Source: AP-15 sp963700185 (GTDB taxonomy: Bacteria > Pseudomonadota > Alphaproteobacteria > ATCC43930 > CGMCC-115725). From it: 64,000 bases of DNA. This document shows positions 19,890-29,002 of this stretch, one piece after another. The stretch's first letter is position 1. Each line of letters starts with the position of its first letter. The stretch is from NCBI GenBank assembly GCA_963700185.1, contig CAVOWP010000031.1, positions 372,001 through 436,000 on the forward strand, read 5' to 3'. Below the pieces are notes generated by a model. The model saw only the letters and a program-made list of their open reading frames with translations, was not told the DNA's origin and did not search any database. The position numbers were made by a program, and so were the translations under genes.

Positions 19890-20138
19890 ATGGAATTCGA
19901 GTGGGACGAAACGAAAAGCTCGGCGAACCGCACAAAACATGGCTTTGATTTTACTTTTGCCGTGCGCATCTTTGCCGGTACGGTTCGAGAGCACGTCGAC
20001 CCGCGGCCCTGGAACGAGCAACGCATCGTCGCGACCGGCCAAGTCGAAGGGCGGTTCATCACCATCGTCTATACGCGGAGAAACAACGTGTACAGGATCA
20101 TCTCCGCGCGGGTTGCACGATCGAAAGAGAGGTTTTGA
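19890..20138 (+). CDS. brnT: BrnT-family toxin (ribonuclease toxin of a type II TA pair)
   Basis: 82 residues beginning MEFEWDETKSSANRTKHGFDF, the BrnT/DUF497 signature (F-x-W-D-x-x-K-x-x-x-N-x-x-K-H-G). The C-terminal part is ITIVYTRRNNVYRIISARVARSKE, with the R-I-I-S-A-R motif of the RelE-like fold. BrnT proteins cleave mRNA and are neutralised by a cotranscribed antitoxin. The stop overlaps the next ATG by one base (TGATG). Confidence 0.9.
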   Translation: MEFEWDETKSSANRTKHGFDFTFAVRIFAGTVREHVDPRPWNEQRIVATGQVEGRFITIVYTRRNNVYRIISARVARSKERF

Positions 20139-20488
20139 TGATCACTCGCAAGTCTCTCGAACAGGCCGAGGCCGAGCGTGGCTTCGCCGACCTCCCGAAG
20201 ATCGACGGTACATCCGACTCTGAGATCGAACGCCAAATTGCTGAGAATCCTGACCTCGCCCCGTCAACGGAAGCGCTTCCCGAACTGCTTCGCGTTCGCG
20301 ATGTGCGTCGCAGGCTCGGCCTGACCCAGCGGGAGTTTTCCGAGAAGTTGTCGATCCCAATCTCAACGGTCCGAGATTGGGAGCGCGTAGGGTCACCGAC
20401 CGATCCCGCGATCCAGACGCTGTTGCGCATCCTCGATCGCATCCCGGAGCCAGCGTTGAGAGCGCTGGAGGAAGTCAAATCGGGCTGA
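20138..20488 (+). CDS. HTH (XRE-type) antitoxin partner of BrnT
   Basis: 116 residues. ATG 20138 overlaps the toxin stop as TGATG. The second half is a Xre-type helix-turn-helix: RRRLGLTQREFSEKLSIPIS followed by TVRDWERVGSPTDPAIQTLL. The usual BrnA antitoxin is a ribbon-helix-helix protein, so this is a variant pairing in which an Xre regulator takes its place. It should bind the toxin and repress the shared promoter. The dehydrogenase large subunit starts only eight bases after its stop. Confidence 0.82.
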   Translation: MITRKSLEQAEAERGFADLPKIDGTSDSEIERQIAENPDLAPSTEALPELLRVRDVRRRLGLTQREFSEKLSIPISTVRDWERVGSPTDPAIQTLLRILDRIPEPALRALEEVKSG

Positions 20489-20496
20489 GGTATCCT

Positions 20497-22837
20497 ATGA
20501 ATCAATTCGGCATCGGTCAGCCGATGCGCCGCGTCGAGGACCGGCGGTTCATCACCGGTCACGGCAACTATGTCGACGACATCCAGCTGCCCCGCCAGAC
20601 CCATGCTTTCATGCTGCGCTCGCCGCATGCCCATGCGCGCATCGCCGCGATCGATGCGGCGGCGGCGCTTTCTGCCCCCGGTGTAATCGCCATCTTCACC
20701 GGAGAAGACCTCGCGCGCGACGGGATCGGCACGATCCCTTGTCTCAGCGCGGTGACCAACCGCGACGGAACGCCTTCTGTGCTGCCACCGCATCCGGCTA
20801 TCGCCCGCGGCCGTGTGCGGCATGTCGGCGACACGGTCGCGATGGTCGTGGCAGAGAGCGCTGCCGCGGCGCGTGACGCGGCCGAGTTGATCGCGGTCGA
20901 TTATGAACCGCTCCCCGCATCAGTCGACACCGCGCACGCCCTCGACTCTGGGCAGCCGCAGGTGTGGGACGAAGCCGCGGGCAATCTGTGCTTCGATTGG
21001 GAGGTCGGCGACCGGGCGGCGGTCGAGCGGGCGTTGGCCGGGGCGCGGCACCGCATCGCCCTTGAGCTCGTCAACAACCGGGTCGTCGTCAATTCGATGG
21101 AGCCGCGCGGCGCTATCGGCGAATACGATCCGGGCGAGGAATTCCTACACATTGTGGAGCTCGACGCAGGGCTCGCATTTTTTGCGCAACCTGCTCGCCG
21201 ACAGCGTGTTCAAAATCCCGGAGAACCGCATCCGGGTCGTGACGCGGGATGTCGGCGGCGGTTTCGGCATGAAATTGTTTCTTTATCCCGAGCACATCCT
21301 CGTGCTGTGGACCGCGAAGAAAGTCGGCCGGCCGGTCAAATGGACGCCGGACCGGGCCGACGCCTTCATTACCGATACGCAAGGGCGCGACAACGTCACC
21401 CGCCTCGAACTGGCGCTCGATGAGGAATTGCGGTTCGAGGCGCTCGATGTCGGGCTCGTCGCCAATATGGGCGCCTATCTTTCGAACTTCGCGCCCGAGA
21501 TCCCGACCGCCTCGGGGGCAGTCATGCACAGCGGCGTCTACGCGATCCCGGCGATCCATGTCGGGGTCAAGGGTGTGTTCACCAACACGGTGCCGGTCGA
21601 CGCCTATCGCGGCGCCGGCCGTCCGGAAGCCGCCTATGCCATCGAACGGCTGGTCGACTATGCCGCGCGTCAGCTCGGCGTGCCGGCCGAGGAGCTGCGC
21701 CGGCGCAATTTCGTCAAGCCGGAGGCGATGCCCTACCAGACCCCGCTCGGGCTCAACTATGACAGCGGCGAGTTCGCCCGCAATCTGGACCAGACGCTCG
21801 CCGCCGCCGACCTCGCCGGGTTTGTTGCAAGGCGCGCCGAGGCGCGGGCGCGCGGCCATTATCGCGGGCTCGGCCACGCCGTCTATATCGAGCAATCGGG
21901 GTTTCCGCCCGACGAATTCGCCGAATTGCGCTTCGATCAGAGCGGCACCCTGACGATCCTGATGGGGACGCAGTCCTCCGGACAGGGGCATCAGACCGCC
22001 TATACCCAGCTCGCCTCCGAGCGTCTCGGCATCGACCCCGGCAAGGTGCGGGTATTACAGGGCGACACCGCGGCGATCTCGTTTGGCCGCGGCACCGGCG
22101 GCTCGCGCTCGATCCCGGTCGGCGGCGCGTCCCTCGTCCAAGCCGCCGACAAGCTGATCGCGAAGGGGCGCCGCATCGCCGCACACCTCTTCGAAGCGGC
22201 CGAGGACGATGTCGAATTCGCCGACGGCACGTTCTCGGTGGCCGGAACCGATCGCCGGCTCGGCATCGAGGAGGTGGCGCGCGCCGCATTCGATCCGGCG
22301 CGGCAGGCGCCCGGCGTCGAGCCCGGCTTCGACGAGAGCGGCCATTTCACGCCGCCGCAGCCGACCTTCCCCAATGGCTGTCATGTCTGCGAGGTCGAGA
22401 TCGAGCCCGAGACCGGTCATATCGATATCTTGCGCTATCTCGTGGTCGATGATTTCGGTACGGTCATCAATCCGCTGCTGCTCGCCGGGCAGGTCCAGGG
22501 CGGGGTTGCGCAAGGGGTCGGCCAGGCGATGCTCGAACGAACCGTCTTCGACCCCGAAACCGGGCAGCTCCTGACCGGCTCGCTGACCGATTACTGCATC
22601 GCCCGCGCCGAGGACCTGCCGGCGATCGAGTTCGCCTACAACATCGTGCCGTGCCGCACCAACCCGCTCGGCGTCAAGGGCGCCGGCGAGGCCGGGGCGA
22701 TCGGCGCCCCGCCCGCCCTGGTCAACGCAGTGGTGGACGCGCTGGCCGAGCTCGGCATCGCGCACCTCGACATGCCGCTGACCCCCGAGCGCGTTTGGCA
22801 GGCGATCCATGGCGCCGAGCAGCGGAAAGCGGCATGA
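20497..22837 (+). CDS. Xanthine dehydrogenase family molybdopterin-binding large subunit (one frameshift)
   Basis: About 780 residues, the usual size of CoxL/XdhB-type molybdenum subunits. It begins MNQFGIGQPMRRVEDRRFITGHG with YVDDIQ, then GGGFGMKL, GAYLSNFAPEIPTASGA, VDAYRGAGRPEAAY (the form II/xanthine-dehydrogenase type of the active-site loop rather than AYRCSFR of true CO dehydrogenase), GQGHQTAYTQLASERLGI and the C-terminal GVKGAGEAGAIGAPPAL with the conserved glutamate. The surplus C at 21144-21145 breaks the frame; removal gives EEFYTLWSSTQGSHFLRN. No FAD or 2Fe-2S subunit gene lies nearby, so partners must be elsewhere. The stop overlaps cysQ as ATGA. Confidence 0.9.
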
Positions 22838-23604
22838 CCCACGATCGCCGAGAAATGCTCGACATCGTATGCCGGACGGCAGTCGCCGCCGGCGAGGCGA
22901 TCCTCAAAGTCTATGCAGAAGAATTCGACGTTCACCATAAGACCGATAAGACCCCGGTGACCGAAGCCGATCTGGCCGCCGAGCGGATCATTATCGACCG
23001 GCTGATGTCAGCCTTTCCCGACATTCCTTGCGTTGCCGAAGAATTATGCGAGGCCGAGGGAACACCGCCTTGCTGCGATCGCTTCTGGGCCATCGATCCG
23101 CTCGATGGCACTCGAGAGTTCATCGCACGGAACGGCGATTTCGCGGTGCTGATCGCGCTTGTCGAGGAAGGGCGGCCGGTCCTCGGCGTCGTGCACGGGC
23201 CGGCAGTCGGTCTGACCTATGCCGCATGTGGTTCGGGCACTGCGAGCCGCCGCCGCGGTAATAGTGCCCCAGAGCTGATCCATGCACGCGCACCCGAGGA
23301 CGGGCTCGTCGTCATCCACAGCCGGTCGCACGAGAACAGCCGGCGCCTCGCCGAGTTCCTGCAGGATTATCCGGTGCGGGCACGCAAGAGCTGTGGCAGC
23401 GCCCTGAAATTCGGTGTCATCGCCGCCGGTGAGGCTGACCTCTACCCGCGTTTCGGCACGACGATGGAGTGGGACACGGCTGCCGGGCAAGCCATTCTCG
23501 AAGCTGCCGGAGGCCGCGTCGAAACGCTGGCAGGCAGCCCTCTCGCCTACGGCAAACCCGGCTTCAAAAACGACGGCTTTCTGGCCTGGGGCCGCCGAGC
23601 CTGA
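22834..23604 (+). CDS. cysQ: 3'(2'),5'-bisphosphate nucleotidase CysQ / inositol-monophosphatase family
   Basis: 256 residues from ATG 22834, overlapping the previous stop by four bases. It has the lithium-sensitive phosphatase motifs TPVTEADLAAE, then DPLDGTREF (metal site D-P-L-D-G-T) and EWDTAAGQAILEAAGG. CysQ removes the 3'-phosphate from PAP produced in sulfate assimilation. Inositol-phosphatase or histidinol-phosphatase activity cannot be excluded. Translational coupling to a molybdenum hydroxylase subunit is not a usual arrangement. Confidence 0.88.
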   Translation: MTHDRREMLDIVCRTAVAAGEAILKVYAEEFDVHHKTDKTPVTEADLAAERIIIDRLMSAFPDIPCVAEELCEAEGTPPCCDRFWAIDPLDGTREFIARNGDFAVLIALVEEGRPVLGVVHGPAVGLTYAACGSGTASRRRGNSAPELIHARAPEDGLVVIHSRSHENSRRLAEFLQDYPVRARKSCGSALKFGVIAAGEADLYPRFGTTMEWDTAAGQAILEAAGGRVETLAGSPLAYGKPGFKNDGFLAWGRRA

Positions 23605-23629
23605 TCGGCTTTACCGGGGCTGACCGCAG

Positions 23630-23775
23630 CCCCCTCACCCGCCTCGCTGCGCTCGGCACCCTCTCCCGCAGTGCGGGAGAGGGGCTAACTACGACGAATT
23701 TCAACGCCAAGCTCCTCGCCCGCACTGCGGGAGAGGGGGGCCAAGCCCGCAGGGCTTGGTGGGTGAGGGTTGCTT
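23630..23775. repeat. Dispersed palindromic intergenic repeat (family C)
   Basis: The left end has CCCCTCACCCGCC and CCCTCTCCCGCAGTGCGGGA; the right end has CCGCACTGCGGGAGAGGGG and GGTGGGTGAGGG, forming a long nested inverted repeat between convergent cysQ and adhI. It is a common type of intergenic REP sequence in alphaproteobacteria and could act as a bidirectional terminator. Confidence 0.65.
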
Positions 23776-23801
23776 TTCGATGAGTTGCCGCTCCCATGAG
23801 T

Positions 23802-24911
23802 TCAGTAGACGACGACGCTGCGGATTGATTCGCCCGCATGCATCAGATCAAAGCCCTTGTTGATGTCGTCGAGCGCCATCTTATGCGTGATCAGATCGTC
23901 GATGTTGATTTTGCCTTCCATGTACCAGTCGACGATCTTCGGCACGTCCGTCCGGCCCCGCGCGCCGCCGAAGGCGGTCCCCTTCCAGACGCGGCCAGTG
24001 ACCAGCTGGAAGGGCCGCGTCGAAAGTTCTTGGCCGGCGCCGGCAACGCCGATAATCACGCTGACCCCCCAGCCGCGGTGCGCGCATTCGAGCGCCTGGC
24101 GCATGACGTTGACATTGCCGATGCACTCGAAGCTGTAATCGGCGCCGCCTTTCGTCAGGTTTACGAGATGAGGAACGAGGTCACCCTGAACCTCCTTCGG
24201 GTTGACGAAATGCGTCATCCCGAATTTCTCGGCCATTTCCCGCCGCTTTGGGTTGAGATCGACGCCGACGATCATGTCGGCCCCGGCCATACGGGCACCC
24301 TGGATGACATTGAGCCCGATGCCGCCCAGACCGAAAACGACGACGTTGGAACCGGGCTCGACCTTCGCCGTGTTGATCACCGCCCCAATCCCGGTGGTGA
24401 CCCCGCAGCCGATGTAGCAGACCTTGTCGAATGGCGCGTCCTCGCGGATCTTTGCCACCGCAATCTCCGGCAATACGGTGAAGTTCGAGAAGGTCGAGGT
24501 GCCCATGTAATGATGGATCTTGCTGCCGCCGAGCGAGAACCGGCTGGTGCCGTCGGGCATCACGCCTTGGCCTTGCGTGGCGCGGATCGCGACGCAGAGA
24601 TTGGTCTTGCGTGACAGGCAATATTCGCACTGACGGCATTCCGGGGTGTAGAGCGGGATGACGTGGTCGCCTTTGGCGACGCTCGTCACGCCGCGCCCGA
24701 CATCGACGACGATGCCCGCCCCCTCGTGGCCGAGGATCGCGGGAAAGAGGCCCTCCGGGTCGCCCCCGGACCGTGTGAACTCGTCGGTATGGCAGATTCC
24801 GGTTGCCTTGATCTCGACGAGCACCTCGCCGTCTTTGGGTCCGTCGAGCTGAACCTTCTCAATCTTGAGCGGCTCACCGGCCTTGAAAGCGACAGCAGCG
24901 CGTGTCTCCAC
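23802..24911 (-). CDS. adhI: S-(hydroxymethyl)glutathione dehydrogenase / class III alcohol dehydrogenase
   Basis: 369 residues of zinc-dependent class III ADH. The catalytic zinc site is GICHTDEFTRSG with GHEGAGIV, the structural zinc site is PECRQCEYCLSRKTNLC, and the NAD site is VFGLGGIGLNVIQGARMAGA. The RAT and HHYMGTSTFSNF segments match formaldehyde dehydrogenase (FrmA/AdhI/FlhA). It oxidises the spontaneous formaldehyde-glutathione adduct to S-formylglutathione in the cytoplasm. It sits beside the XoxF methanol-oxidation cluster and divergent from a cytochrome c. The S-formylglutathione hydrolase gene is not in the window. Confidence 0.95.
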   Translation of the reverse strand: METRAAVAFKAGEPLKIEKVQLDGPKDGEVLVEIKATGICHTDEFTRSGGDPEGLFPAILGHEGAGIVVDVGRGVTSVAKGDHVIPLYTPECRQCEYCLSRKTNLCVAIRATQGQGVMPDGTSRFSLGGSKIHHYMGTSTFSNFTVLPEIAVAKIREDAPFDKVCYIGCGVTTGIGAVINTAKVEPGSNVVVFGLGGIGLNVIQGARMAGADMIVGVDLNPKRREMAEKFGMTHFVNPKEVQGDLVPHLVNLTKGGADYSFECIGNVNVMRQALECAHRGWGVSVIIGVAGAGQELSTRPFQLVTGRVWKGTAFGGARGRTDVPKIVDWYMEGKINIDDLITHKMALDDINKGFDLMHAGESIRSVVVY

Positions 24912-25306
24912 GATCTCCTCCCTAGGTTCGGGTTGACGCGACCGATATTAATGCAGCGCGGCTTATCGCATTTGCCAGCGATCGACGACAAGAGCCGGGG
25001 CGCCAGCTCGGTTGCGATAACCGCGACCAAAAAATTGCCTGAATGACATGCATACTCGGTGGTGCGTCCCGCTCGAGAACGGAGGGTGCTGCGAAGGATC
25101 TGTAATTACAACCAGAACGCGACGTTTTGCTGCAGATTTGCTGCAGATACAGCAACGGCCTGAAGCTGACACAACGGTAGATTGTGGCACATCTGAGCGC
25201 GGCGGGTCGGAGCGTCTGCGGTGCTCATTGAATACTTGTTTGCGCCGAACCCCGCGATGAGGATAAAGCGAACGATCTATGGTGAAACTGGCGCCCGGGA
25301 GGAAGG
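24912..25306. repeat. Gene-free stretch between adhI and cytochrome c, with intergenic element family E copy 2
   Basis: This 395-base divergent gap carries 25011-25157, which repeats blocks of 16997-17329: GTTGCGATAACCGCGACC plus AAAAAATTGCCT, then TACAACCAGAACGCGACG, TTTTGCTGCAGATTTGCTGC and AGATACAGCAACG. It must also contain promoters for adhI (minus) and the cytochrome c gene (plus), but I cannot place -10/-35 boxes with confidence. Confidence 0.6.
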
Positions 25307-25681
25307 ATGCGGTTGCCGATCTCATACCTCGGCTTGGGTATTCTGCTGCCGTTCTTCGCGACTTGCACCGCTGCGGCCGCCGATGTCGAAGCCGGCAAGG
25401 TAGAATTCAAAAAATGCGCGCTCTGCCATACCACCGAGGCGGGGAAGAACAAGGTCGGCCCCAGCCTGTTCGGCATTGTTGGCCGCAAATCTGCGAGCCT
25501 GGAAAATTTCAATTACTCCGAAGCGATGAAAAAATTCGACCATACCTGGGACCCGCAGACTCTCGAGACCTATCTGGCCGATCCGCGCGCGACGGTGCCG
25601 GGAACGAAAATGATCTTCCCCGGCATAAAGGACGAGAAGGAACGGCAAGACGTCATCGCCTACCTCGAGACTCTGAAGTGA
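25307..25681 (+). CDS. Periplasmic class I cytochrome c
   Basis: 124 residues with a cleavable signal peptide (MRLPISYLGLGILLPFFATC..AAA) and one haem site CALCH near residue 37, KVGPSLFGIVGRKSAS, and the axial methionine in PGTKMIFPGI. This is the compact c2/mitochondrial-like fold (KCALCHTTE..NKVGPSL). It precedes the PQQ-associated substrate-binding protein and propeller genes and probably carries electrons for the quinoprotein system. A better dedicated XoxF acceptor, XoxG, is at 32801. Confidence 0.92.
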   Translation: MRLPISYLGLGILLPFFATCTAAAADVEAGKVEFKKCALCHTTEAGKNKVGPSLFGIVGRKSASLENFNYSEAMKKFDHTWDPQTLETYLADPRATVPGTKMIFPGIKDEKERQDVIAYLETLK

Positions 25682-25710
25682 GCAAGATCAGCTCGGTAGC
25701 AGCTTTTCTT

Positions 25711-25816
25711 CGTCATTCCCGCGAAAGCGGGAACCCAGAGCAGCGGCTCTCGTCGCTTCCCCCTGTTCAAGCCAGGGGCAGGCTCTGGACCCCCGCTTTT
25801 GCGGGGGCGACGATTA
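25711..25816. repeat. Dispersed intergenic repeat (family D)
   Basis: The left end GTCATTCCCGCGAAAGCGGG and the right end CCCCGCTTTTGCGGGGG with GACGATTAC form an imperfect inverted repeat in the gap between the cytochrome c and the substrate-binding protein gene. It is a common intergenic element type and could form a hairpin in the transcript. Confidence 0.65.
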
Positions 25817-25840
25817 CACTCGGGAGGCAAAACAGCGCCG

Positions 25841-27043
25841 ATGAGGGCTTGGCGCGAAATCGGACTGTTGCTCGTGATTTTCAGCATAGCCGCGGCCTTG
25901 GCGCCAACGGCTAGCCGTGCCGGTGAGCAAGCGGTGCAGATCGGGTGGTTGTCGCGGGCGGTGAAGCGGACCTTGCCGCTCTCCTATCTCGACCAGCCGC
26001 CGCAGGATGAAGGCATCCAAGGCGCGCGGCTCGGCATTGCCGACAACGAAACAACCGGCCATTTTACTGACCAGTCGTTCACTCTGACCGAGGCGATCGT
26101 GCCGGCGGACGGCGATGTCGCCGCGGGCCTCGGCGAGCTGGCGGCGAAGGGCATCCGGCTTGTCGTGACCGATTTGGCGGCGCCGGAGCTGCTGTCGGTG
26201 GCCGGGATGCCGGAGGCCGCGGGGGTTACGTTCTTCGATGCCGGCTCTACGGACGATCGCCTGCGCGGCGAGGATTGCCGCGCCAACACGCTGCATTTGC
26301 TGCCGAGCCGGGCGATGCTCGCCGACGCGCTGGTCCAATACCTGGTCGCCAAGCGCTGGCAAAGCCTTTTGCTCGTCGTGGGCCGTGGTGACGGCGATCG
26401 CGAATTCGCGGGCGACATTCGCCATGCGGCGCTGAAATTCCAGGCGCGGATCGTGCAGGAAAAACCCTGGACGTTTGTGCCGGGGGCGCGGCGGACCGAT
26501 ACCGGCCATTTTGCGATCCAGGCGGAAGTCGCGCGCTTTACACAGGGCATCAGCTACGACGTTCTCATTGTCGCCGACGAGGAGGATGAGTTCGGCGACG
26601 AGCTGCCTTACCGCACTTTCGACCCGCGCCCCGTGGCCGGCACTCAAGGCCTTATCCCGACAGCTTGGGCGCGACCGCACGAGCAATGGGGCGCGACCCA
26701 ACTGCAGGAGCGGTTCCTGCATCAGGCCAAACGCTGGATGACCGACCGCGATTACGCCGCTTGGATGGCGGTGCGGGCAATCGGCGAAGCGGCGACGCGC
26801 TCGAAATCGGCCGACCCTGCCGCCATCCTCGCCTTTATGCACAGCGACCGGTTCGAGCTCGCCGCATACAAGGGAGCCCGTCTCAGCTTCCGATCCTGGG
26901 ATGGCCAGCTGCGCCAGCCGGTGCTGCTTACCGATGCGCGCTCGCTCGTCTCGGTATCGCCGCAGCCGGGTTTTCTGCACCAATTCTCCGAGCTCGATAC
27001 GCTCGGTATCGACAAGCCCGAGACGAAATGCCGAATGGGCTGA
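25841..27043 (+). CDS. ABC-type substrate-binding protein of the PQQ-dependent alcohol dehydrogenase system
   Basis: 400 residues with start ATG 25841 behind GGGAGG. Signal peptide MRAWREIGLLLVIFSIAAAL, cleavage near SRAGEQAV. The mature protein has the periplasmic type I binding-protein fold (VQIGWLSRAVKRTLPLSYLD, GIRLVVTDLAAPELL, NTLHLLPSRAMLADALVQYL) and matches the family that accompanies PQQ-dependent dehydrogenases with a YVTN propeller and an ABC exporter. The ligand is unknown. Its end overlaps the propeller gene start by 16 bases, and together with the downstream ABC genes this forms a plus-strand operon. Confidence 0.87.
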   Translation: MRAWREIGLLLVIFSIAAALAPTASRAGEQAVQIGWLSRAVKRTLPLSYLDQPPQDEGIQGARLGIADNETTGHFTDQSFTLTEAIVPADGDVAAGLGELAAKGIRLVVTDLAAPELLSVAGMPEAAGVTFFDAGSTDDRLRGEDCRANTLHLLPSRAMLADALVQYLVAKRWQSLLLVVGRGDGDREFAGDIRHAALKFQARIVQEKPWTFVPGARRTDTGHFAIQAEVARFTQGISYDVLIVADEEDEFGDELPYRTFDPRPVAGTQGLIPTAWARPHEQWGATQLQERFLHQAKRWMTDRDYAAWMAVRAIGEAATRSKSADPAAILAFMHSDRFELAAYKGARLSFRSWDGQLRQPVLLTDARSLVSVSPQPGFLHQFSELDTLGIDKPETKCRMG

Positions 27044-27996
27044 TCGCGGCTGTGGCGATCGCCTTCCTCTGCACGGCCCGGATCGCGGCGGCGGATACGA
27101 TCTACGTTTCGAACGAGAAGGACAACACCATCACCGTCGTCGACGGGAAAAGCCTCGAGCCGGTCAAGACGATCCCGGTCGGCCAGCGCCCGCGCGGGAT
27201 TCTGCTGTCGAAAGATGCGAAATCCCTCTACATCTGCGCCAGCGACAGCGACCATATCGAGGTGCTCGACCTCACCAGCGACGAGGTCGCGCGTACCTTG
27301 CCGAGCGGCGCAGACCCGGAGTATTTCGCGCTCGATCCCGCCGGCAAGCTCCTCTATGTCGCGAACGAGGACGACAACCTCGTCACCCTCATCGACGTCG
27401 ACCGCGGCGAGGTCGTCACCGAGATCCCGGTCGGCGTCGAGCCGGAAGGGATGGGGATCAGCCCCGACGGAAGATACCTCGTCAACACCTCCGAAACGAC
27501 GAACATGGCGCATGTCATCGACACCGCCACACGCCAGGTCGTCGCCAACATCCTCGTCGACAGCCGCCCGCGGCGCGCCGTGTGGACCGCCGACGGCGCG
27601 CAGTTCTGGGTTTCCGCCGAAATCGGCGGATCAGTCAGCGTCGTCGACACCGCAAAACGCGAGATCGTCAAGCGCATCACCTTCGCCGTTCCCGGCGTGC
27701 CGACCGAGGCGATCCAGCCGGTCGGGATCGCGATCACCCGCGACCGCAGGCTCGCCTTTGCCGCACTCGGGCCCGCCAACCGCGTTGCCGTGATCGACGC
27801 GCAGAGCTATGAAGTCCTCAAGTATCTGCTGGTCGGACAACGGGTATGGAGCCTGGCCTTCAACCCGGATCAGAGCCGGGTCTACACGACGAACGGGGTC
27901 AGCAACGACATCTCGGTGATCGATGTCGCATCGCTGAAGGTGATCAAATCCGTTCCGGTCGGCCAGGCTCCCTGGGGTGTCGTCTCCCGCCCGTGA
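27028..27996 (+). CDS. YVTN beta-propeller protein associated with PQQ-dependent catabolism
   Basis: 322 residues. Signal peptide MPNGLIAAVAIAFLCTARIA then ADTIYVSNEKDNTITVVD. There are about seven repeats of the form YVSN/YVAN..D..V.VID with spacing near 40-45 residues (IYVSNEKDN, LYICASDSD, LYVANEDDN, VYTTNGVSN), i.e. a seven-bladed propeller. It is a periplasmic protein found next to PQQ-dehydrogenase ABC systems; its partner and role are not established. ATG 27028 lies inside the end of the preceding gene, indicating translational coupling. Confidence 0.9.
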   Translation: MPNGLIAAVAIAFLCTARIAAADTIYVSNEKDNTITVVDGKSLEPVKTIPVGQRPRGILLSKDAKSLYICASDSDHIEVLDLTSDEVARTLPSGADPEYFALDPAGKLLYVANEDDNLVTLIDVDRGEVVTEIPVGVEPEGMGISPDGRYLVNTSETTNMAHVIDTATRQVVANILVDSRPRRAVWTADGAQFWVSAEIGGSVSVVDTAKREIVKRITFAVPGVPTEAIQPVGIAITRDRRLAFAALGPANRVAVIDAQSYEVLKYLLVGQRVWSLAFNPDQSRVYTTNGVSNDISVIDVASLKVIKSVPVGQAPWGVVSRP

Positions 27997-28046
27997 GCCG
28001 GACCCCGAATGGTCGATGAGATGGCAAAAGATCGGGCCCCAGAAGC

Positions 28047-28170
28047 ATCGTGCGTTCTTCGAGACGCGCCCTACGGGGCGCTCCTCAGGATGAGGCCAAG
28101 ATACTGATGGAATTTAGAAATTTGCCTCATCCTGAGGAGACCGCGCCGCGGTCGTCTCGAATGACGCACT
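28047..28170. repeat. Dispersed inverted-repeat intergenic element (family A, copy 2)
   Basis: Outer arms TTCTTCGAGACGCGCCCT and GTCGTCTCGAATGACG; inner arms GCTCCTCAGGATGAGGC and GCCTCATCCTGAGGAG. The inner arms are almost perfectly complementary around a short AT-rich spacer (AATTTAGAAATTT). It lies between the propeller and the ABC ATPase genes. Confidence 0.75.
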
Positions 28171-28258
28171 GCGCTGATCCAGCCGATTTCCCGTTCCTTC
28201 GCACGCCTTTTCGCGGGAATGACAGACAGAAGGCTGAACGACAGCAGGTGAAGCCATC

Positions 28259-29002
28259 ATGACCAGCGTCCCCGCACTATCCGTCGAGGGGCTTGGGCAC
28301 CGCTTCGGGCCGCGGCGGGTCTTGAAAGATGTCTCGTTCTCGATTGCACCTGGTGACTTTACCGTGCTCCTAGGGCTGAACGGCGCCGGGAAGACAACAT
28401 TGTTCTCGCTTGCCACCCGGCTCTACGCCCAGTCCGAGGGCACGATCCGCATCTTCGGCATGGACATTCGCGAGCGAATGTTGGAGTGCCTGCGGGAGAT
28501 GGGGATCGTGTTTCAGCAGCCGACCCTCGATCTCGACCTCTCGGTCGAGCAGAACCTTTATTACCACTGTGCCTTGCACGGCTTGTCGCGCCGCGAGGCG
28601 GCCAGACGGATCGCAGCCGAGATCGAGCGCGTCGGGCTTGTCGACCAACGCCGTGACAAGACGCGGCAGCTGAGCGGCGGTCAGCGGCGCCGCATCGAAA
28701 TCGCGCGCGCCTTGTTGCACCAGCCGCATCTTTTGTTGCTCGACGAACCGACCGTCGGGCTCGACATCGCCAGCCGGCAATTCATGCTCGACCATGTCCG
28801 CCAGCTGTGTCGAGACGAAGGCCTTGCCGCCCTTTGGGCGACGCATCTGATCGACGAAGTCGGGGAGGGCGCGCGCGTCATTGTGTTGCACAAGGGCGAG
28901 GTGCTCGCCGACGGCGCTGCCGCCCAGCTGATCGGACAGATGCGGGCGTCGTCAATGCGGGCGGTGTTCGAAACGCTGGTGCAGGAGCGCGAAGCGGCAT
29001 GA
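28259..29002 (+). CDS. ABC transporter ATP-binding protein, PQQ-dehydrogenase-associated exporter
   Basis: 247 residues. Walker A GLNGAGKTT, Q-loop VFQQPTLD, signature LSGGQRRR, Walker B LLLLDEPTVGLD and H-loop ATHLID are all present. This is the DrrA/NodI-like export ATPase subfamily that pairs with ABC2-type permeases, and here with the quinoprotein cluster. ATGA overlap with the permease gene shows they are cotranslated. The substrate is unknown; candidates are a lanthanide-binding small molecule or a membrane modification, which is speculation. Confidence 0.92.
   Translation: MTSVPALSVEGLGHRFGPRRVLKDVSFSIAPGDFTVLLGLNGAGKTTLFSLATRLYAQSEGTIRIFGMDIRERMLECLREMGIVFQQPTLDLDLSVEQNLYYHCALHGLSRREAARRIAAEIERVGLVDQRRDKTRQLSGGQRRRIEIARALLHQPHLLLLDEPTVGLDIASRQFMLDHVRQLCRDEGLAALWATHLIDEVGEGARVIVLHKGEVLADGAAAQLIGQMRASSMRAVFETLVQEREAA

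Noticed and set aside
20497..22837. True aerobic CO dehydrogenase large subunit (coxL form I)
   Set aside because: The active-site loop reads AYRGAGR, not AYRCSFR, and coxS and coxM are absent.
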